Shown here: positions 8,492-16,375 of the stretch, piece after piece | Layout of the letters: every line of letters starts with the position of its first letter | How positions within the stretch are numbered: position 1 is the first letter of the stretch | Assembly (NCBI GenBank): GCA_040080145.1 | Contig: JBEBJA010000014.1 | Coordinates: forward strand, 1-64,000 | Direction of reading: 5' to 3' | DNA from: JANXVY01 sp040080145 | Lineage (GTDB): Bacteria; Pseudomonadota; Alphaproteobacteria; Rhizobiales; Hyphomicrobiaceae | DNA: 64,000 nt | Made by a program: the position numbers and the translations under genes | Notes under the pieces: model-generated | Database searches by the model: none | What the model saw: the letters and a program-made list of their open reading frames with translations, nothing else | What the model was told of the DNA's origin: nothing

Positions 8492-9718
8492 ATGCGCGAG
8501 GCAATTTCGACCGGATCATGGCTGACGCAGGAGCGGATACGCGCCTATGCGTTGATGCTCGGTGTGATGGGCGTCATCGCTCTTGGCTTTAACTGGTCCA
8601 CCGGCACGACCCCGTTAACCGACCGCCTCGGCAAGCCGATAGGCACCGACTTTTCGGCGTTCTGGACCGCCGGACGGATGCTGCTCGGTGGCGACTTCGT
8701 TGGCATGTTTGACCCAGCCATCCATTTTGATTTCCAGTCCGACATCTTCGGCGACCCCTGGGTGGAGCACTACGGCTGGCATTATCCGCCGCCCTTTCTC
8801 GCTGTCGCCGGCCTGATGGCGACCATGCCTTACGTCATATCGTTGATGGTCTGGCAGGGGCTTACCTTCACCCTGTTCATGCGTACGATCCTCGCCATCG
8901 TACCGAAGCACCCGTTGGTCTTCATCGCAGCGTTCGGCTTTCCCGCCGTCTTCCTGACCATGGGGCATGGACACAATGCATTTCTTACCTCCGCCCTTCT
9001 TGGCACCGGCTTGATGCTCATGGAGCGGCGACCGGTCCTTTCCGGGATCTGCTTTGGTCTATTGTCCTACAAGCCGCAATTTGCTGTCGTCATTCCGTTG
9101 GTCGTCTTCATTGGTGGCCATTGGCGCGTTGCCCAGTCGGCTGTTGCAACGGTCGCGGCGATGGTCGTCGTCTCGCTCGTAGCCTTCGGTCCGGACGCGT
9201 GGACCGCCTTCTTTAAAGGGGCCTTGTTTACCCGCCATGTCGTGCTCGAACAGGGGGGGACGGGCTGGTACAAAATTCAGAGCGTCTTTTCGGCGATCCG
9301 TTCTTTCGGTGGTTCGATTGAGACGGCCTACGCAATCCAGGCGACTGTCAGCGTGTCCGTCCTGATGGCGCTCGCCTCCATCATTCTTGCTGGTTGCGAT
9401 CGCCGCCTTGTCGCCGCCGCAACGGCGACCGCCACGATGCTCGCGACGCCCTACTGCCTCGATTACGACATGACAATCCTTGGCGTCGCCATCGCCTTCA
9501 GTCTCGCCCACGCAGCGGACGAAGGCTTCGCCCCCTACGAGAAAAGCCTGCTTGCGGCGCTCTGGGTCGTACCCTTCATCGCCCGCACCGGCATGATGGC
9601 GACGGGTATCCCGTTCGGTCTTGTCGTCATGATGGCGTTCTTCGCCTTCGTCGTGCATCGCGCGCTCAGCGCCGTTTCCTTTAAGATTCCCCTGATTTGG
9701 AGTGTCGCCCGTGGCTGA
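8492..9718 (+). CDS. GT87-type (DUF2029) polytopic glycosyltransferase
   Basis: An integral membrane protein of about 10 hydrophobic segments resembling the DUF2029/GT87 family, polyprenyl-phosphate-sugar-dependent (GT-C fold) transferases. Family hallmarks: GTDFSAFWTAGRMLLGGD early, then HYGWHYPPPFL, a GHGHNAFLTSALLGTG loop, LLSYKPQF in a membrane segment, and TPYCLDYD late. The aspartate in the first loop is the likely catalytic residue by family analogy. Its end overlaps the following GT2 gene by 8 bp, a layout in which a GtrB-type enzyme makes the polyprenyl-phosphate sugar that a GT-C enzyme uses. Acceptor unknown. Confidence 0.82.
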   Translation: MREAISTGSWLTQERIRAYALMLGVMGVIALGFNWSTGTTPLTDRLGKPIGTDFSAFWTAGRMLLGGDFVGMFDPAIHFDFQSDIFGDPWVEHYGWHYPPPFLAVAGLMATMPYVISLMVWQGLTFTLFMRTILAIVPKHPLVFIAAFGFPAVFLTMGHGHNAFLTSALLGTGLMLMERRPVLSGICFGLLSYKPQFAVVIPLVVFIGGHWRVAQSAVATVAAMVVVSLVAFGPDAWTAFFKGALFTRHVVLEQGGTGWYKIQSVFSAIRSFGGSIETAYAIQATVSVSVLMALASIILAGCDRRLVAAATATATMLATPYCLDYDMTILGVAIAFSLAHAADEGFAPYEKSLLAALWVVPFIARTGMMATGIPFGLVVMMAFFAFVVHRALSAVSFKIPLIWSVARG

Positions 9719-10763
9719 ACTCGCGCAACAGTTACCTTCGGCAAATTCCGGCGCAAATCCGGTCAACGACGCGCTGGCGAGCCTCGAAGCCCGCCTTCTG
9801 GAACTCCGCGCCACCGGCCCAAGGATCGCTGTGCTGCTGCCGTGCTACAATGAAGAAGCAGCCATCGGCGGCACGGTCGCGGCCTTCAAAGAGGCGCTGC
9901 CTCAGGCCGACATTTACGTCTACGACAACAACTCGAAAGATCGCACCGTCGCGATGGCGCTTGCGGCTGGCGCCATCGTTCGCCGCGAGCCCTTCCAGGG
10001 CAAGGGCAACGTGGTCCGCCGCATGTTCGCCGACATCGACGCCGACGTCTACGTCATGGCCGATGGCGACATGACCTACGATCCGACAGCTGCTCCCGAT
10101 CTCGTCAACCGCCTCGTCGAAGGCCAGCTCGACATGGTCGTCGGCGCGCGGGTTGAAACAGCCCAGGCCGCCTACCGCCGCGGTCACCGCTTTGGTAACG
10201 CGCTGTTCAACACCATCACCACCAAGATGTTCCACAGCCACTTCAAGGATATTTTCTCAGGCTACCGCGTGTTCTCCAGCCGCTTCGTCAAATCGTTCCC
10301 GGCCTCGTCTTCAGGCTTTGAGATCGAAAGCGAATTGACGGTCCACGCCCTCGACCTGAAGTTGCGCACCGCCGAAGTCCCGCTGCCCTACGGCAAGCGG
10401 CCGGACAATTCCGTTTCCAAGCTCAATACCTATCGCGATGGCGCGCGTATTCTGTGGATGCTGCTGGGCATGTACCGCATGGTCAAGCCGCTGAACTACT
10501 ACGGCGCGGTCGCAGCCTTCCTCGGCTTGTGCTCGCTGATTGTCGGCGCGCCGGTCATCGAAACCTATCTGGAAACCGGCCTTGTTCCGCGCTTTCCCAC
10601 CGCGATCCTAGCCGCAGCGATCGCTCAGCTTGCCGCTCTGACCATGGTCTGCGGAGTCATTGTCGATTCAGTGTCCGACGCCCGGCGCGAAATCAAACGC
10701 CTCCGCTACCTCGACCTCGCCGCCCCCAGCAACAAAGCTAATACCAGCCCGCAGACGTTTTGA
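9711..10763 (+). CDS. GT2 family glycosyltransferase, GtrB/DPM1-like
   Basis: A cytoplasmic GT-A catalytic domain followed by membrane segments. Residue landmarks: IAVLLPCYNEEAAIGGTV at the N-terminus, VYDNNSKDRT, the metal-binding MADGDMTYDP (DxD-like), and a C-terminal half with two hydrophobic helices near residues 250-270 and 280-305. Such enzymes transfer glucose, mannose or similar from a nucleotide sugar to polyprenyl phosphate. GTG 9711 is preferred because GGAG sits 8 nt upstream; an in-frame GTG at 9702 is possible. The last codons lie inside an 18-bp inverted repeat. It overlaps the preceding GT87-type gene. Confidence 0.86.
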   Translation: MAELAQQLPSANSGANPVNDALASLEARLLELRATGPRIAVLLPCYNEEAAIGGTVAAFKEALPQADIYVYDNNSKDRTVAMALAAGAIVRREPFQGKGNVVRRMFADIDADVYVMADGDMTYDPTAAPDLVNRLVEGQLDMVVGARVETAQAAYRRGHRFGNALFNTITTKMFHSHFKDIFSGYRVFSSRFVKSFPASSSGFEIESELTVHALDLKLRTAEVPLPYGKRPDNSVSKLNTYRDGARILWMLLGMYRMVKPLNYYGAVAAFLGLCSLIVGAPVIETYLETGLVPRFPTAILAAAIAQLAALTMVCGVIVDSVSDARREIKRLRYLDLAAPSNKANTSPQTF

Positions 10764-10794
10764 CTCTTCGTTTGGTCGTCTGCGGGCTGGTATT
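10740..10794. repeat. 18-bp perfect inverted repeat across the end of the GT2 gene
   Basis: AATACCAGCCCGCAGACG (10740-10757) and its exact reverse complement (10777-10794) enclose a 19-nt loop containing the stop codon of the GT2 gene. No T-run follows, so it is not a standard terminator. The outer motif TAATACCAGCCC recurs at the end of the PHA depolymerase gene (21643) and in altered form at 46625 and 10910. Confidence 0.8.
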
Positions 10795-10807
10795 CTCGTT
10801 GCTTTGC

Positions 10808-10853
10808 GCGTCATCGCTCCGCGATGCTTCGCGTCATCGCTCCGCGATGCTTC
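10808..10853. repeat. 23-bp tandem duplication
   Basis: Two exact copies of a 23-bp unit (10808-10830 and 10831-10853, beginning GCGTCATCGCTCC) followed by a partial third. It lies in the gene-free spacer where strand composition changes. No coding potential. Confidence 0.8.
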
Positions 10854-11020
10854 GCATCGACGCCGCGTCGATCTGAAGGATCACCTGCGGCGAGGCAACC
10901 CCACGCGCGGATACCAACCCGCACACGTCAAGTCCTAGGGTTCGTCCGACTTTGATGGAATCTTATCGGGAAGCCGGTTTCCACTCCCGCCTTCGCGGGG
11001 GCATGCTTACCAAAAGCACC

Positions 11021-12613
11021 CTAATCCAGCTTGGCGGTTTTGACGGAGCGGGGGATGAGGTTCGTGGGGACATGTTCGCCGCGTTCGGCGAGGCTCGCGT
11101 CGACGTACTGGACCGGGTGGCCTTGGAACTGCTGCGCCCACATGACTTCGGCGGTCTGCTGACCGGGCAGGAACTGCATCTCGGGGACGGTCCAGGTCTT
11201 GTCGATATTGGCCAGGATTTTCGAGACATCAGGGGCGATCATACGGGCAAGTACCGGCTCGTTGACGGACGCTGACTGCGTCAGCATCGGGGCGAGCGGG
11301 AACGGGCGGTAGGATAGTTCCTCGGGGTGTTCTTCGTCGTAGGCGGGGGCTGCGACCCAGCCGTTGCTCCAGCCGGATGGAACGGCGTCGCTTATGACAC
11401 GCGAACTTGACGGAGCATCGGGGAAGGTTTTCGGGTCGAGCGCTGCGACTTGGGTCCAGCGGGTGCGGGGCGTAATCGGGTCGGCAAAGGCCAACTGCTG
11501 TTCGATTGCAGTGACGGGGGCGGAGGCATGTGGCTGGGCGTTGCGGCGCGTGGCCGGGACGGGGCCGGAGACGAGCTTGGGCGCGCCTTCATTGACGAAC
11601 GCGACGAGTGTCATGAGCTGAGAGCGGTCAGTTTCATTGGGGCCGGGGGTGAAGCGCGACGCGCGCTCGACGAGTTTGGGAGCAGATACCAATTTGGGCT
11701 GAGGTGCTGTGGTGGCCACGGTGAGTTTAGGCTGCGGCGCGGGGGCGGCTGCCGTCACAGGCTTGGGTTGAGGGAGGATCTGTGGGGTGAGGCTGGCGAG
11801 TTTCGGCTCGGGCCTGGGCGCGGGAACCGGGGCTAGTTTGGCGGCTGAAGCAACAGACGCCGTGGGCCTTATACTGGAGGCGTCGGCGACCATGACGGCG
11901 TCTTTGGGCTGCTGGCGCAGGGTGAAGAACCCGGCGATCTGGGTTGCCAGGTCTTTGTGCTGGGCTTGCGCGACGCGGACATCTTCACGGGTGATGCCGC
12001 CGCCGTCGGCTGGATGGTGTTGCGAATGGCCGTTGGGGAACAGGAGCGCCAGTTCATAGCGCGGCAGGCGCGGCCAGTGGCGGACGCGGCCGGTGTCGAC
12101 GTGAACGAAGGGGATGCCCGAGGTCGGGTAATAGCCGACGCCGCCCTGCTCGCGGATGAGGGCTGAGTAGCGGATTTGCTTCAGCGAGACATCGGGGAAG
12201 GTGACGTCAACGGCTTTGCCGGTGATGTGCTGGCTCTCGCTCGCCTGGCCGCCAACGGTCTTGCGCAACATTTCGTTGGTTGCGCGGGAACGGTAGCCGC
12301 AGATGATGCTGATCGGCTCTTTGGAGCCTAGTTCGGTGTGCATTTCCCATAAGATGTCGATGGTGCGGGGGTCCATCTTGGTCTTTTCGTTGCGCCGCCA
12401 GTCGCGCATGATCCAGTCGATTTTATCCATCGCCTCGGGAACGTAGGTGCCGTTGCGCTTATAAAGGACCGAGATCGTTTCTTTGGTGTGAATGCTGGTG
12501 AACGAGATCGTGCGGGTGTCTGAGAAGGCAGCCGTCAGATGCTGGGTGCCGAACACGGCGGCACCAGCCGATGCGATGACCGTTGTGGCGAGTAATCGAT
12601 ATGGGATTTTCAA
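11021..12613 (-). CDS. DUF882 / M15-like murein peptidase with long C-terminal region
   Basis: YcbK-like periplasmic zinc peptidase thought to cut peptidoglycan crosslinks. The N-terminus has a signal-anchor (residues ~5-28). The catalytic domain (~35-205) shows ICGYRSRATNEMLRK, the zinc motif SQHITGKAVDV and the second ligand segment FVHVDTGRVRHWP. It should be ~180 aa; the extra ~320 residues are low-complexity Pro/Ala/Lys-rich sequence (repeated PQPKL units) plus a more ordered C-terminus of unknown role. The neighbouring minus-strand gene is a polysaccharide exporter; direct functional linkage is not shown. A 12-bp tandem repeat lies in its promoter region. Confidence 0.85.
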   Translation of the reverse strand: MKIPYRLLATTVIASAGAAVFGTQHLTAAFSDTRTISFTSIHTKETISVLYKRNGTYVPEAMDKIDWIMRDWRRNEKTKMDPRTIDILWEMHTELGSKEPISIICGYRSRATNEMLRKTVGGQASESQHITGKAVDVTFPDVSLKQIRYSALIREQGGVGYYPTSGIPFVHVDTGRVRHWPRLPRYELALLFPNGHSQHHPADGGGITREDVRVAQAQHKDLATQIAGFFTLRQQPKDAVMVADASSIRPTASVASAAKLAPVPAPRPEPKLASLTPQILPQPKPVTAAAPAPQPKLTVATTAPQPKLVSAPKLVERASRFTPGPNETDRSQLMTLVAFVNEGAPKLVSGPVPATRRNAQPHASAPVTAIEQQLAFADPITPRTRWTQVAALDPKTFPDAPSSSRVISDAVPSGWSNGWVAAPAYDEEHPEELSYRPFPLAPMLTQSASVNEPVLARMIAPDVSKILANIDKTWTVPEMQFLPGQQTAEVMWAQQFQGHPVQYVDASLAERGEHVPTNLIPRSVKTAKLD

Positions 12614-12658
12614 TGTAGCAGAACCCCGTTTGAATTAGCGCCCGATTGTCTTGTCGTG

Positions 12659-12694
12659 TCTCGTCGATCGTCTCGTCGATCGTCTCGTCAAACG
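12659..12694. repeat. 12-bp tandem repeat upstream of the DUF882 gene
   Basis: TCTCGTCGATCG occurs at 12659-12670 and 12671-12682, with a variant at 12683-12694. It sits 46 bp upstream of the divergent-side start at 12613, within the gene-free stretch 12614-13034. It could be a phase-variable or regulator-binding array; no direct evidence. Confidence 0.75.
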
Positions 12695-12813
12695 TCTTGG
12701 CGCTAAAGGTAATCCCCAGCCGTTAAAACTCGGTAATGGTTGATTGGGTGTAGAACAGGGCTCGAAAGGGGCGAGAAGTGGGCAAGTTGGTTCGTCTTGT
12801 CGCGTTGGATGCT

Positions 12814-12844
12814 GTCGTGGGTGGCCGCCTTCGCGGCCATGACG
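12814..12844 (+). repeat. 31-bp interspersed palindromic repeat, copy A
   Basis: A 31-bp sequence beginning GTCGTGGGTGGCCGCC and ending GCGGCCATGACG with internal palindrome GGCCGCnnnnGCGGCC. Identical copies occur at 25707-25737 (reverse) and 25816-25846. Otherwise the 12614-13034 spacer shows only GC-rich hairpins and no gene. Confidence 0.85.
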
Positions 12845-13034
12845 TTGGTGGGGGCGTCAGTCTGCGGGGCAGCTCAGCAGCGGATGGTTGTCTGGGTTCC
12901 CGTCAACGCCTGGAAGACGATATGGACGGGACGGAGCGCGTAGCGGGAAGCATTTTGCCCGCCGTTGGGCGGGAGGGAGCAAAGCGACTCGGCGCGAGCG
13001 CCGCCCGCCGGAGCGCTATGGCGCGTGAGGCCAG

Positions 13035-13736
13035 CTAGAGGAAGCGTTCGAAGACGGTGACGGTGTCGCCGGGTTGGACGACGTAATCGGAGGGGGCTTC
13101 GATGACTTCGACGAGGCCGTTGATGCGGCGGGAGATGCGGAACTTTTGCAGGCTGGCGCGGTCGGAGTAGCCGCCGGCGATGGCGACGGCGGTTTCGACG
13201 GTCATGCCCGAGACGTAGGGGTACTGGCCAGCGGTTTTCACTTCGCCCAGGATGAAGAAGGGGCGGTTTTGCAGCATGTCGACAGTGACTTGCGGGTCTT
13301 TGACGTACTGGGTGCCGAGCCGGGACTTGATGGTGCGTTCCAAAGCAACAGTCGTCAGGCCACGGGCGTTGACTTCGCCAATCAGCGGGACGGTGATCTG
13401 GCCTGAATGGTCGACGGTGTAGCTGCGCGAGAGGTTGGGCTGGCCGTAGACGAAGATGCGGAGGCGGTCGCCGCTGTCGAGGAGATAGGGGCCGTCGGTG
13501 TCGGCCACGGCGCGGGGGCCTTTCAGATTGCGCAAAACGTGGGGTTCGCCCCAGCTTTGCTGCATGGCAACGACATCATCGGGACCGGCAGCGACTGGGG
13601 TGGGGTAGCCGTTGACGGCTGCGGCGTCGCGCGGACCAGCAATGGAGGCATCGGCAACGCCCGATTCATGATCTATGGCGCACCCCGACAACAGCATGAG
13701 AGCCGCGCCACAGAATCCAACAAGCCGCTTAGACAT
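13035..13736 (-). CDS. Wza-type polysaccharide export lipoprotein
   Basis: An outer-membrane polysaccharide export protein (BexD/Wza/OtnA family). It has a lipoprotein signal (hydrophobic residues 5-17, lipobox LSGC with Cys at ~19), the poly-export domain with DSGDRLRIFVYGQPNLSRSYTVDHSGQITVPLIGEV (residues ~87-125), and one SLBB-type domain including FILGEVKTAGQYPYVSGMTVETAVAIAGGY. At 233 aa it is the short form with a single SLBB repeat. It is divergent from the Wzz-type gene at 13894 across 157 bp, so both are likely controlled from the shared spacer and form one export machine. Confidence 0.92.
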   Translation of the reverse strand: MSKRLVGFCGAALMLLSGCAIDHESGVADASIAGPRDAAAVNGYPTPVAAGPDDVVAMQQSWGEPHVLRNLKGPRAVADTDGPYLLDSGDRLRIFVYGQPNLSRSYTVDHSGQITVPLIGEVNARGLTTVALERTIKSRLGTQYVKDPQVTVDMLQNRPFFILGEVKTAGQYPYVSGMTVETAVAIAGGYSDRASLQKFRISRRINGLVEVIEAPSDYVVQPGDTVTVFERFL

Positions 13737-13893
13737 GGTTCAACCGTCCTTAAACACGATTTCGTCTGACCATTTCTGACCGACACTGGTTAAAAAAGAC
13801 TGAGGCTGCGTGTTTTTTTGCGACGTTTAAGGAATTACTTACCGGGTATCCGTCAAATAGGGGCAACAGATCATTGATTCCAAAGGCATCCCT

Positions 13894-16185
13894 ATGCGCA
13901 CGACCGCGAATGCTTCACCCGACAACATCAATCCGGCGACGCTATTGGGAACGATTGCCAAGAGCCTGCCATGGTTGATGGCGTGGACGCTGTTCGTGAT
14001 GGCGGCGACGTTTGGATTGTTGAGCCTTGTCGCGCCTCGGTTTCAATCGGAAGCGCAGTTGACGATCGACGCCAAGTCGGCGACGAACCCGTTCAACGAT
14101 CCCAAGCAGGTTTCGCAAGGGGCGGATTCGACGGCGAGCCAGATGGATCGCGAGGCGATCAATACGCATATCAAGTCGCTGCAGTCGCCGACGCTGGCGG
14201 CGGAAATCGTCGCCAAACTGAAGCTGAGGGATAAGGTCGAGTTCAACACCGAGCTGGGTGATGTCGACTTGCTGGGCAAGGGGCTGCGGATGGTAGGGCT
14301 GGGCGGAGCGCGCCCTGGCCAGAGCGAGCAGGACCGGGTGCTTGAAGCCTATTTCAAGAACCTCGATGTGTATTCGGCCAAGGAGAGCCGGTTCATCGGG
14401 TTGCGCTTTACATCGACGGATCCGCAACTTGCCGCCGATATTCCCAACGCGCTTGCAGAGGCCTATCGCGACCAGCTCGCTGGACGCAAGGTTGAAGAGA
14501 CAAAGGATGTTCAGGACGCGCTGCTGCCTAAGATCGAGCAGCTGACGAAGGATGTTGCGGCAGCGGAAGTCGCGGTCGAGCAGTTCCGGGGCAAGTCGGA
14601 CAGCTTTGCGACGGGTGCACAAAAGCAGACGCTGAACGAGCAGCAGCTTGGTGAACTGACGAATGAATTGAGCAAAGCGCAGGCGGCGCGCAGTGAAAGC
14701 GAAGCGCGGGCTCGTGCAGCCGTTGAAATGGCGCGCGGCGGTGCGGGCGAAGTGTTGCCGGATGTGCAGCGCTCGCCGTTGATCCAGAACCTTGTGCAGC
14801 AGCGGGTGCGCGCCGAGCGTCAGATTGCGGAAGTGTCGGCGTCGTTGCTGCCGGGGCATCCGCGGATGCAGCAGCTCAATGCCGATCTTGCCGGATTGAA
14901 AAAGCAGATTGCAAGCGAAGTCGCTAAAATCGTCGACGGCATGGGCAAGGAAGCCAAGGTCAACGCCGAGCGCGAAACGGCAATCAAGAAGCGGCTGTCC
15001 GAGCTCAAGGTGACGGTCGTCAACGCTGGACCTGACGAAGCCAAGTTGAAGATGTTCATTGCCGACGCGAAATCGAAGCGCGACGAACTGGAGCGTCTGC
15101 AGGCGCAGTATAACGTCAACAAAACGCGGGCCGAGAGCAAAGCGGTTCCGGTTGAAGCCAAGGTGCTGTCGCCGGCTTATCCCTCAAGCGTCGCCGTGTT
15201 CCCGAAAAAGGGTGCCTTGACGGCGGTCGCGGCCCTGGCGGCGTTCGTTCTCGGGTTGGCGATCACCGTTTTGAAGGCGGTTGCAAAGGGGGCCCGGTCG
15301 ACGGGGACCAATGGTGCGCCGCGCCAGATGAAGACACGAAAAGGCGACATGTATGGGCCGATTGGCGGCGATGCGCCGGCGCTGGCTGGCGGGCCGGTGT
15401 TTTCGAACCCTGTTGCTGCTGCCGTGCCCGTTGCGGCGGCTGCTGCGATACCGGCTTCTGCGGCTGTGGTTCCGGCTGCGGGCGCCATGAACCCAGCCGT
15501 TAATTCCGGGTCTGATGTGGAGGCCGCGAATGTGGTTGCGGTTGCGTCTGCTGACGCGCTGCTGGCCCACCTTTTGGAGCGGACCCCTGAGAAGGGCGGG
15601 TTCAGGACGCTGATCGCGGGCGAGTCGCGCGATGCCGATGCGACGGGGATCGCGATTGCGGTCGCCAAGGGCTTGGCTCATGCTGGTCAGCCGGTGATGC
15701 TGGTCGAGTGGAGTTACGGCAACGCTTCGGTTGCGCGTCAAGTTGGTCTTGATGCAGCGCCTGGAATTGCCGAGTTGATTTCAGGGGCGGCTACGTTTGA
15801 AAGCGTCATTGCGTGCGTTCCCGATACGGAATGCCACTTCATTCCGCCGGGCGAAAATCTCGCAGATGCAGCACCCGCGATGGATCCCGATCAGCTGAAC
15901 CTTGTGCTCGATGCGCTCGATGAGGCGTATGCGCACATCGTGATCGTGGGCGAGCATGACAGCGTTCGGCATCTGTTTGAGACGATCCAGGGCCGGTGCG
16001 ATGCCGGTGTGCTGGTCGCGTCGGGGGCAAATCCAGCGTTGCGGGATCCGGAGGGAACATTCCTCGGGTTCGAGGTGGCCGATATCGAAATCATCCGCTT
16101 GGAGACGGCGACGGCTCCGCGCGATCTCGTCCAGCGGCGCTTGCGGGGACTGGGCGCTGGCGGCGACGCTCGGGTACCGGTTTGA
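13894..16185 (+). CDS. Wzz-type chain-length protein with degenerate BY-kinase domain
   Basis: Inner-membrane polysaccharide co-polymerase. A first transmembrane helix (~residues 24-48) is followed by a periplasmic Wzz region (SEAQLTIDAK...) with long coiled coil (~200-420) and a second helix near 440-465. The C-terminal part has the layout of an ATPase/tyrosine kinase domain, but the P-loop position reads AGESRDADATG (residues 575-585) with no GK(S/T), the Walker A' segment is LVEWSYG instead of LIDAD, and the Walker B region is HIVIVGEHD. There is no C-terminal tyrosine cluster. It therefore looks like a pseudokinase fusion. It is divergent from the Wza-type lipoprotein gene. Confidence 0.88.
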   Translation: MRTTANASPDNINPATLLGTIAKSLPWLMAWTLFVMAATFGLLSLVAPRFQSEAQLTIDAKSATNPFNDPKQVSQGADSTASQMDREAINTHIKSLQSPTLAAEIVAKLKLRDKVEFNTELGDVDLLGKGLRMVGLGGARPGQSEQDRVLEAYFKNLDVYSAKESRFIGLRFTSTDPQLAADIPNALAEAYRDQLAGRKVEETKDVQDALLPKIEQLTKDVAAAEVAVEQFRGKSDSFATGAQKQTLNEQQLGELTNELSKAQAARSESEARARAAVEMARGGAGEVLPDVQRSPLIQNLVQQRVRAERQIAEVSASLLPGHPRMQQLNADLAGLKKQIASEVAKIVDGMGKEAKVNAERETAIKKRLSELKVTVVNAGPDEAKLKMFIADAKSKRDELERLQAQYNVNKTRAESKAVPVEAKVLSPAYPSSVAVFPKKGALTAVAALAAFVLGLAITVLKAVAKGARSTGTNGAPRQMKTRKGDMYGPIGGDAPALAGGPVFSNPVAAAVPVAAAAAIPASAAVVPAAGAMNPAVNSGSDVEAANVVAVASADALLAHLLERTPEKGGFRTLIAGESRDADATGIAIAVAKGLAHAGQPVMLVEWSYGNASVARQVGLDAAPGIAELISGAATFESVIACVPDTECHFIPPGENLADAAPAMDPDQLNLVLDALDEAYAHIVIVGEHDSVRHLFETIQGRCDAGVLVASGANPALRDPEGTFLGFEVADIEIIRLETATAPRDLVQRRLRGLGAGGDARVPV

Positions 16186-16272
16186 CCGGCGCTAGCGGGG
16201 TGGACGAAGTTTTAACGCCAAGGTGCCAGATTGGAACCACGGGAGGCGACGGTTCTACGCACGTTGCACCGC

Positions 16273-16322
16273 TGCCGTTGGCGCTGTGATGGTGCCGTTG
16301 GCGCTGTGATGGTGCCGTTGGC
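16273..16322. repeat. 20-bp tandem repeat (2.5 copies)
   Basis: The unit TGCCGTTGGCGCTGTGATGG occurs at 16273-16292 and 16293-16312 with a 10-bp partial third. It lies between the Wzz-type gene and the deacetylase gene in a non-coding spacer and is a candidate variable-number locus. Confidence 0.85.
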
Positions 16323-16375
16323 ACGGGCCTTGCTGGATGGGCGTGATCTTCGTTTGAAAGCAACCGGCGTAGCTG

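Noticed and set aside
10764..11020. Replication origin at the composition switch
   Set aside because: No TTATCCACA-type DnaA boxes or AT-rich unwinding stretch seen, and no usual origin genes nearby, so origin is not annotated although the skew reversal is reported.
12958..12973. Terminator of the Wza-type gene
   Set aside because: CCCGCC/GGCGGG hairpin has no T-run on the minus strand and lies 60 bp beyond the stop.
16273..16322. CRISPR-like array
   Set aside because: Units are contiguous tandem copies without unique spacers and no cas genes are present.
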